Shown: one piece after another, positions 56,431 to 64,000 of the stretch | Layout of the letters: every line of letters begins with the position of its first letter | Numbering within the stretch: the first letter of the stretch is position 1 | DNA from: Haemaphysalis longicornis | Taxonomy: Eukaryota; Arthropoda; Arachnida; Ixodida; Ixodidae | Direction of reading: 5' to 3' | DNA length: 64,000 bases | NCBI GenBank assembly: GCA_013339765.2 | Contig: CM023449.1 | Coordinates: forward strand, 109,361,849-109,425,848 | Notes under the pieces: generated by a model | Database searches by the model: none | Seen by the model: only the letters and a program-made list of their open reading frames with translations | Told to the model about the DNA's origin: nothing | Position numbers and translations under genes: made by a program

Positions 56431-58844
56431 TTGGGTCAGACGGGTGTGGCTCCGCATATAATGTTCTGTTTGCATCAACACTCTTACCGACAACAAACTA
56501 TCTTCGAGCCAATGATTTTAAGAGGCCTTCGGTACCCTTCAGGCGAGTTTACCTGTAGCTTTGTAGCATATCACCAAGAATACGGCCATGTCGGTTACAG
56601 GATCGTTGGAAAGGGTTATGTGTGTTGCAAAAGCATTCGAAATAACGAACTTTCATGTCAATGGTCCACGCATCGAATAAAGCTGTGTTCAATGGCATAA
56701 TGGGTTATACCAGTGCCCTACTTCAAACAATTCGCCAAGTCGGCCCTAATTGCAATTTTGGCAGTAATCGTGGACTGGACTGTTTAAAACTAAAGCACAA
56801 TTGGAGAAAACCTCAAAAAAAATTACGTGGGGCTTTTTGTGAGAAAATGTGCGATAACTACTCCGACAAAATTGTGGGCAATTAGAAAAAGGTTTTTTTG
56901 CAAATTTGTTTGCGGTATATGTTCACCAGAGCCTAAAACATAAAAGTGCTCTCTTCAGCTGACAAGTATTTCGCCTGTGCTTTGTGCTAATATAACAGCA
57001 GCAAGAGAGGCATGTGAACTCACGCTGAGAGGATAGAAGATGTGAAGAGAAGGAGTAATAGAAAGATATAGATAGTTTTAGCAAAAGCAAGTTCAGTCAA
57101 AACAGAAGCTGTCATTTATTGCTGCCCTAGTCTGCTTCGAGTCTTCGGAGAAACCTCGCAGGAATTTTTGGCCCCATTCAGTCGGGCCTGCTCATCATTC
57201 ATGAGGATGAATAATGAAAAACAAGCAGCCTGTTCATTGTGTGTATGCTGAATCTAGATGATTTGCCGGTAGCTACCGAAATATCGCCCTTATTTCAAAT
57301 AAAAATAGAATAGAAGTTCTCGTTTACTGAAGAAACGTATTGTAATGTTCTTAGAGTGGCTTATTATTTTCTTGTTGTGTATGCAGAACGCTCTTTTCTG
57401 ATAAATAGTTTCACGTAAGTTCAAATGTGAAGTCTTGGAGTAAACGTTTTTTTAGGCAAGTGAGCTGATGCGGCCGAGATTCAGAATGTGTCTGATGGAT
57501 CATTATTAAGACAAAAGCACTTGACCTGCAATGTCGCTGCAATGCCTCGACTAAAAGTCTTAGATTACGCAATAAACTTTGACGGCTGCTGGTTTACTCG
57601 TGTCTTGTACGGAGAAGTAGAAAATTACTTTAGGCGCACGACTCTATTCGTGTACCGCGGCATGGAAGCCAGAGATTAATAATATCGTATTTGCAGGTTC
57701 ATCGGAATAATGTGGGAGGGGGTCCGCTCAGACTTCTGGGTGTTCCGTTTCCTTGGCGTTATGTTCCCAGAAAGCCAATTCATATTCATTCGGACATTCG
57801 AGTATCTTAGATTAATCGTGATCCTTTAGGCTATGGGGGCACCACTAGAGTTAATGATTTAGTTTACCCGGGTAAGAGGTTCTAGGAATTTCTCAATACT
57901 AAGACAGGCATTTATAACAAATTTTGGTTATGTGGGAGATGAATTGCACTAAATTATTACACATCCTTTGCTCCTTTCGGTGTACAGAGGTCTGTAGCTT
58001 CAAGCAAAAATTCTTAGTGGGTGTCGATCCTGTGAGCGCCTGGTCCGTTCTGTGCATGGTGGAGCGTCCATATTCTTTATGTCAGTTAAGGTTGCACTTA
58101 AGCCTTTCAAGTAGAGTTCTCCCCTGACCGGCTTGTTTATTCAAATCGAATGTTGTGGGTTATTTTTGGGGGTTAAGCCATTCTTCCACGACATATCAAA
58201 TGCTGACGATTGCGATACTTAAAAACAACCTTACGGCAGATGGTGAAACTTTGATGGCCAAAGGCGGAAAGGGTTAAATGTGTTTTGTACACCGTTGATA
58301 TCGTATAGGATTGGCCAGTCTGTAGCAGCATAAATGATTTATAAAACGCAGGAGGCCTTTTCTCTTTTTAGAGCACTTCTAATGACAACTCGCCGAATCA
58401 TGGGCATGATTACGGCTCCCACAGTCCAGTAGCGTCATCACTGTGGCTTTTTCTCTGAATTGGATAGGGGATCCTTACACATTATTACAATCGCACCCCT
58501 GGAAAACCATATCCTGCATTCTTACCCGCATTTCGCCTTTCTTGGGCTGGGACCTTTCAGTTTTAACCACGACTTCAAAGTCATCTATACAGCCGCATAG
58601 CGCACTCTAAGAAAAGTAGGGGACGGTAAGGACGGCTGTTTCGTAAATCCCATTATCGCCGTAATTATCACAGCCTGTTTTCGCCCAACTGTCCATTCGT
58701 CTCCGTGTATTGGCTTTTTGATACCTGTTAGCTCCTTGGCCTACTCTTTTGCAATCTTCAGACCTTTTCTTGTTTTTATATTATACTGGAAGTATCATGT
58801 GTCAGGACTCGAATTCAAGTTGATGACTCCCGAAAGCGAAAGTA
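56431..58844. other. Non-coding stretch, nothing recognised
   Basis: AT-rich, no motif, no terminal repeats seen. Confidence 0.45.
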
Positions 58845-59083
58845 TTGATTTGATTGTACGGTTTAACGCGCCGACGCCATGCAGGTGATGAGGCGCGCCG
58901 TAGTGAATTGCTCCTGATTAATTTTGATTACATGGGGATCTCTAACATGCGCCGAAATCTCTTACACACGGGCGTTTTTGCTTTTCGCCACCATCAGAAA
59001 AGTGGCCGACGCGGCCGGGAATCCATCCGGCGACCTCGTGCTCAGCAGCGCAACGCATTAGCCACTGAGCTACGGCAGCGGGT
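58845..59083 (-). mobile_element. tRNA-derived SINE (Ruka-like), second copy, minus strand
   Basis: The reverse complement aligns along its full length with 32930-33169: head ACCCGCTGCCGTAGCTCAG, A box at 59072-59061, body AAGCAAAAACGCCCGTGTG, and tail GTTAAACCGTACAATC. The B box (59028-59018) is GGATGGATTCC where the first copy has GGTTCGATTCC, two changes that would weaken pol III transcription. It differs from the first copy more than once per ten bases in places, so it is older. No clean target duplication. Confidence 0.88.
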
Positions 59084-60452
59084 AAGAAAGAAAATATCTT
59101 TCCGGAGTTGCGCCGGAAACCTAGCAATGGTTTCTTTAAGCTGATATTTTAAATTTGCAAATGCGTGATAATTTTGTCATACTTTAACGAAACTCAGATT
59201 CTTCATTTTTCAGTTTGCATAACTGCTCGTTCACAACGTCGTTTCGGCTTCAGTGGGTATAACAAAACTAATAGAAACAACACATCCGCCCATAAAAAAC
59301 ATGAGGTGATTTATGGGGATTTTTGAATTAGTTACTACTGTCTCGTAAATAAACGCGACAGAAATAGAACTTCTGAAACAGGAGATAAGATCTTGTAGTT
59401 ATTTCGCTCCGCAGTATCGCCACGTTTTCTGAGATTCAAAAGCGGATGTACTCGCAATGAACATTGATCAGTTTTTTTCGTTTAGCTCACGCTATTCAAA
59501 AAATAGATACAGTTCTCAGTTTCAGTAAACGTATGAACCTGAAGGTCATCTTTTTGGAGCCGTATAGATACACGAAAACTTGCAGAATTCCTAGCGAAAC
59601 AGCTATATCTGGCTGAAGCGCTAAACCTATCTTGCTTCTTTTATTACCCCACCCTGATTTGAACACTAACTTTTTGTGTTGTATTATTCGCTGAGAGCCT
59701 AAAAAATTCCGAAGCACTTTGCATGATCCTATAAAGTAATGATATTTAAAAAAATACTCTGTACACCTGGCATTTACAGCGCCTTGGGGTTGAATGTTTG
59801 ATGTCGATATTGTAGCGCTGCGTGCACTAGGGGAGTAGCTTGAAACTGTATACTTGGGAGTTTTACGTTTTTTTAAGGACTAATAAGCGGAAAACACATC
59901 GTTTAGAAAATAATACCAAGGTTTTGTTTTTCAAAGTGGTTGCCAGAATTCATCATCCATGAATTCACGAAGGTGACCACATGGCCAGATACGTCGCCCT
60001 TGTGACTTTTCCAAACGTATTTTGTATGTACTTCATAACTGAGGCACTTTATTTGTGGTACGTTATTATGTGGCATGTCGAACCGCTTCTCGAGTCGCAG
60101 CTGCCTTTACACGACCAGCATTTACGCACAAACAAGTTGCGGCGTACATTTATACAGGACAGACTAAAACATTTGACAATTCAAAAGCCCAGTTCACCTA
60201 CTAACCGCACACTTTACGGCTGACCGAAAGCTGCGCCAACTTTATAGGATAAACGTATAAAGAAATAAATAAATGCATAATATATCAATAAATATCAGCA
60301 TGTCTCAACATGCTTAGGCCCATGGCGTACTCATGACGCGCACTATCTACATAGGCTACCTTTCTGGTGATACCTCACCATCTCCCTAAATATTTTGTGG
60401 TTGGAAGCGAACGTAGGTGCCACCTGGATTCATTTATACTGCCACTGTATAT
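59084..60452. other. Non-coding stretch, nothing recognised
   Basis: No recognised motif. An A/T-rich patch of AAATAAATAAATG-type repeats lies near 60260-60295. Confidence 0.45.
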
Positions 60453-60730
60453 TGTCACGTGCCAGTCTGTGGGATGAGACCATTAAGTAGGACAGACATG
60501 CTAATCCCCCGCGTGGGTACGTGCCGTGTGATGGGCACAGCAGAGGACGACGAAGGAGCGCGTTAGCTAGCGGCTCGTGTGCTCGGTTCTTGGTCGCCAT
60601 TTTGCTAGCCACCAACCGGTGCTCTTTGTGTGTTTCCTCTGGCAAGTTAGGCACCTCGCCTAATAAATACTTTGCCCCTGCGTCTTCGCCAAGACAACTT
60701 CTCTGCGCTCCTGTTTGACAGGACGCAACA
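60453..60730 (+). repeat. 5' LTR of the Gypsy-type element
   Basis: Starts TGTCACGTGCC and ends GACGCAACA, about 278 bp. AATAAA is at 60662-60667. The end is set by the primer-binding site two bases on. Without the right LTR the start is less sure than the end. Confidence 0.7.
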
Positions 60731-60731
60731 C

Positions 60732-60749
60732 TGGTGGAGGGTGCTTCCG
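60732..60749 (+). promoter_or_regulatory. Primer-binding site of the Gypsy-type element
   Basis: TGGTGGAGGGTGC begins one base after the LTR; TGG complements a tRNA CCA end. The tRNA is not decided. Confidence 0.65.
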
Positions 60750-60900
60750 ATGCCCCGTACGCCCCCGGACGTTAGCCCCGAGAGACCTTCGCCCGTCCAC
60801 ACTCCGGTTCATCGGTGTAGCCGCCGGAAACTCGGCCTTCCTCCAGAACAGGGCCCTCTCTTGGAGCTACTCAAGAAGGCACGCTTCTCAGCCAGAGGTA

Positions 60901-61802
60901 ATGGCGCAGGCAATGCCTACTACGGTGACTTTTCAGCAGCCGCGCGAACCCGCCCACTTCCACGGAGAGGATTACGAAGACGTTGAGGACTGGCTTGAAC
61001 AGTTCGAGCGTGTGGCTGCATTCAACCAGTCGGAGTGCCACCCAAAGCTCCAACAAGCCTATTTTGCTCTTGAGGGATGGTGCAAGGAACGTGGTTCGAG
61101 AATTGGGAAGCGAGCCTGCGCACTTGGGAGGACTTTCGTCGCGAGGTTCAAGCGAATTCGCCAATGCCGACCGCCGCGAACAAGCACAGCGTCTCCTGGA
61201 AGCACGGACTCAGAAACCTAACGAGAAGTGTGGCTATGTTCGCGGAGGACATGGCCCGACTGTTCAAGCGAGCCGACCCAGACATGGCAGAATGTAAAAA
61301 ATTACGCCATCTTATGCATGGCGTAAAAGAACAGCTTTTCGCCGGCCTCGTCCGAAATCCGCCACGTACGGTCCAAGAATTCATCCGCGAGGCTACTGCC
61401 ATTGAGAGAGCACTACAACAGCGCTCCCGACAATACGACCGCATGGGCGCCAAAACATCGTCGAGCATCTCTGCTGTCATGGCCACGGATGACGACAACC
61501 GCCTTCGGGATCTCATCCGCGCGGTGTTGAGAGAAGAGCTCGCTAAGTGCGGCATCATCCCATCGGGGCCCATACAGGCCTCCGTCGCCGACATAGTGCG
61601 CGATGAAATTCGCAACGCGATTTCCCTACCAGCAGTGCAGCCAGCGTCACCATGCCAGTTTCCTACGCCACGGCTCTCACTGCCCAGGCTCCCGCCGCAA
61701 CCACTAGACCTGCCGCGCCGCTTCTTCCATACCACCCGCCGCACCCAGCCGAATGCTGGCCACAACAAGCAGTCCCTCTTACTGCCCAACAGCGTTTCGT
61801 AA
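60901..61802 (+). pseudogene. Gag of the Gypsy-type element
   Basis: The ATG at 60901 opens MAQAMPTTVTFQQPREPAHF, then DVEDWLEQFERVAAFN, the usual W-x-x-x-F start of a Gypsy Gag capsid region. The frame shifts near 61078 into one reading NWEASLRTWEDFRREVQ, and MARLFKRADPDMAECKKL with LMHGVKEQLFAGL, the retrotransposon Gag core. The last 90 residues are proline-rich, as expected between capsid and knuckle. Function: the particle shell around the element's RNA. Confidence 0.85.
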
Positions 61803-61887
61803 TAACTCTTCGGTACGTCCGCAACAATACTATCGTCCCCAAGTACGCAAGACCGACCTTTGGCGAACTCCCGACAACCAGCCGCTC

Positions 61888-61930
61888 TGCTATCACTGTG
61901 GCGAGCCAGGGCACAATTTATCGCCGGTGC
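61888..61930 (+). pseudogene. Gag CCHC zinc knuckle, shifted by one base
   Basis: CYHCGEPGH is read in one frame (61888-61914). The last cysteine (61928-61930, in RRCPYRE) is in the next frame, so one extra base lies inside the knuckle. The knuckle would bind genomic RNA. Confidence 0.8.
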
Positions 61931-62289
61931 CCCTACCGTGAAATTGGACTGCCTGGATTCCCACCCAACGCTGTTCGGCCCCAATTCGGAGAAAGACCAG
62001 TCGCCATTTCTGACTACCTCGCCGAGCGTCGAGCTACCAGCACCACTCTCCGCCGATCGCGTTCGCCGTCCCCCCGCTCCCCAGGCTTCGCCCAGCCGCC
62101 GCACTCCTGGAGGGCCACCTACCCGGCGGTCTGCAACGCCACCGCGGGGAAACTAGATGACGCAACCTTGGGAGGCAAGGTTGCCAGTAGTCGAAGCTCC
62201 GAAGGCCTCCCTCTACCGCCGGCAGTTGGGGGAACCGGCAGCCCAAAACTTCGACGTCGACGTGAACGCGCGGCCCGAACTTACAGTTT

Positions 62290-62565
62290 TCTCGACGGAC
62301 ACGAAATACCGCATTAGTGGACACCGGGGCGGACTACTCGATAATTAGTCGGGAACTCTCTGACAGGCTCAGAAAGGTCAAGACCCCATGGGATGGACCT
62401 CAGATTCGGACTGCCGGGGGTCAACTAATGACGCCTGTCGGAAAAGGTACCGCGAGGGTACGCATTGGTGACTCTGACTTCGTCGGTACGTTCGTCGTCC
62501 TTCCGGAGTGCTGCAGAGAGCTTAATTATAGGAATGGACTTTCTTGCGCAGTCATGATGCGGTAA
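62290..62565 (+). pseudogene. Retroviral-type aspartic protease of the Gypsy-type element
   Basis: VDTGADYSIIS at 62317-62349 has the catalytic D-T-G intact (62320-62328). Later IRTAGGQLM and GTFVVLPECC fit the flap and C-terminal part. The protein is not linked in frame to Gag or RT. It would cut the polyprotein. Confidence 0.8.
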
Positions 62566-63149
62566 TCGACGTCGGCGAAGGCTTTGTGAGTTTTTCTACG
62601 AAAAATAACACACCAGAACGTACCGGCAACCGACCCATACACCTGCGAATTGTCGTGACGAAGTTAGCCTACCACCAAGAGGCCTGCATGCTTGTTTCCG
62701 TTAGGTGTGATACCTATTAAAGCGGCCCTGGTATTGCCGAGGTCTTGAGTCCCCTTCTTCTGGAAAGTGGGATCGCCATTGCTAGGGGCCTGTTGACGCT
62801 AGCATGCGGCGAAGCGGAGGTACTGCTGACAACTTTACCAATGAACGTCGCAGAGTCGCCAAGGGAACGGCGGTTGGCCGTCTTCGAAGACATCGACAAC
62901 GCAATGGACTGCTTCGTTCTAACAGAGTAAAGCGTCAGCCGTGGTGCTAAAATAAGCTCGAAATCGAACGTTAATCGCCACCTACCCTCCGCCGACAGAG
63001 CAACGCCAGCTTTCTGAGCTCTTAAACAGCTTCCGGGACTGCTTTTCGTCGACGTCGGGCGTTCCGCCAAACCCAGTTGGTAAACACCGAATAATTACTG
63101 CCGCAAATGAAGAGACCGGTTCGGCAGAACCCCTACCGAGTGTCCGCGA

Positions 63150-64000
63150 AAGAACGCGATGCGATAAGGCAAGCAGGTGGACCAGATGCTAGACGACGAC
63201 GTCCATTCAGCCATCGACAAGCCCCTGGGCGTCACCCGTCGTCATGGTCAAAAAGAAGGATGGCAGCTTGAGATTCTGCGTCGATTATCGCAAACTGAAC
63301 CAAGTCACCAAAAAAGACGCATATTCCTCTGCCGAGATAGACGACTCACTCGATCGATTACGACATGCCCGCTACTTTTCGTCAATGGACTTAAAGAGCG
63401 GATACTGGCAAATCGAAGTCGATGAGCGTGACCGTGAAAAAGACCGCATTTGTTACTCCCGACGGGCTTTATGAGTTCAAAGTTCTTCCTTTTGGTTTGT
63501 GCTCAGCGCCTGCAACATTTCAAAGAATGATGGACACGGTTCTGTCTGGATTGAAGTGGCAAACGTGTTTGGTATACCTAGACGACGTCGTCGTGTTTTC
63601 CAGGACCTTTCAAGAGCACTTGGAGCGATTGACGTCCGTTCTTCAGGCTATCCGATCTGCCGCACTGACACTGAAACCAGAAAAATGCCACTTCGGGTAT
63701 GAAGAACTACTATTTCTCGGTCACGTTGTCAGTCGAGCTGGCGTACGCCCGGATCCTGATAAACTTGATGCCGTGTCGAAGTTCTGCACGCCTACCGACA
63801 AAAAGAGCATTCGGCGTTTTCTGGGGCTGTGCTCTTATTACCGGAGATTCATAGCGAACTTCTCCCACATTGCGGCCCCACTCACTCGCCTCACACGTGA
63901 CGACGTAGCTTTCATCTGGAGTGATGAACAGCAAGAGGCGTTTGACGAGCTCCGGCGGCGCTTACAGACACCACCTGTGCTGGCTCATTTCGACGAGGAT
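63150..64000 (+). pseudogene. Reverse transcriptase of the Gypsy-type element, partial
   Basis: The first frame (63244-63441) has KKKDGSLRFCVDYRKLN and YFSSMDLKSGYWQIEVD, the A-box region with its aspartate. Near 63440 a one-base change moves reading to a phase that stays open to the window end: LPFGLCSAPATFQRMMD, YLDDVVVFS (catalytic YLDD at 63575-63586), LGHVVSRAGVRPD, RRFLGLCSYYRRFI, then the start of the connection to RNase H. All catalytic residues are present, but the shift prevents a full product. Sequence before 63150 holds the decayed linker from the protease. Confidence 0.9.

Larger units (their letters stand above)
60453..64000 (+). mobile_element. Gypsy-type LTR retrotransposon, frameshifted, cut off by the window end
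   Basis: In order: 5' LTR (60453-60730), primer-binding site, Gag (60901-61802), zinc knuckle (about 61888-61930), aspartic protease (62290-62565) and RT (63150-63900), then the window ends. The order protease-RT and the RT wording are Gypsy-like. At least five frame changes are needed to follow the proteins, so it is inactive. The right LTR, the rest of RNase H and integrase lie beyond 64000, so target duplications cannot be checked. Confidence 0.9.

Noticed and set aside
61148..62104. Minus-strand 318-codon frame, the second longest in the window
   Set aside because: It is antisense to the Gypsy Gag and knuckle region, which have family motifs on the plus strand. GC-rich composition keeps the antisense open.

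Overview
The window looks like repeat-rich intergenic or intronic DNA from an arthropod nuclear genome, most probably a hard tick (Ixodidae). The main clues are two copies of a tRNA-derived SINE resembling the tick family Ruka, several RNase H-bearing I-clade-like LINE remnants, a Penelope-like element with a GIY-YIG endonuclease, and a TTAA-flanked element with a short inverted repeat. There are no bacterial features: no Shine-Dalgarno-led gene rows, no operons, no CRISPR. I recognise no host protein-coding gene, rRNA or functional tRNA anywhere in the 64 kb. Almost every coding signal is a broken mobile-element protein.

Layout. 1-2069: nothing recognised. 2070-7215: two head-to-head copies of one I-like LINE family, the left on the minus strand with ORF1 zinc knuckles, endonuclease and RT, the right on the plus strand with endonuclease joined to RNase H. 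Two pentanucleotide arrays lie between ORF1 and the endonuclease of the left copy. 8645-10296: a TTAA-bounded non-coding element. 10649-16519: an internally deleted LTR retrotransposon whose left LTR was split by a 3.2-kb hAT (Charlie-like) transposon. 20285-20697: a satellite array with ~52-bp units in a ~155-bp higher-order period. 21915-25685: a minus-strand LINE whose RT was split by a Penelope-like element. 29747-31360: a small LTR element with ~115-bp LTRs. 31995-34280: a minus-strand LINE whose RNase H was split by a SINE. 35355-37585: a plus-strand Jockey/CR1-group LINE with the longest intact RT reading frame here (347 residues). 43556-44000: a LINE 3' end. 44771-46013: a foldback-type element whose inverted arms are built of ~15-bp repeats. 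46840-47181: a fragment resembling the N-terminal zinc-binding module of Helitron-type proteins. 51285-51810: RTE-like LINE pieces in opposite orientations. 55960-56430: an RNase H/C-terminal LINE remnant. 58845-59083: a second SINE. 60453-64000: the 5' LTR, gag, protease and RT of a frameshifted Gypsy-type element that runs off the window.

The genes do not work together as a pathway. What links them is insertion history. Three nested insertions can be dated relative to their hosts from target-site duplications: hAT into an LTR (8-bp sites), Penelope into a LINE (11 bp), SINE into a LINE (14 bp). In the two LINE cases, removing the insert and one duplicate leaves the host reading frame continuous across the joint. 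The most unusual structures are the foldback element, the satellite array, and a clean 21-bp-arm hairpin at 52995-53054. All family assignments come from reading motifs by eye, and clade-level names are inference.
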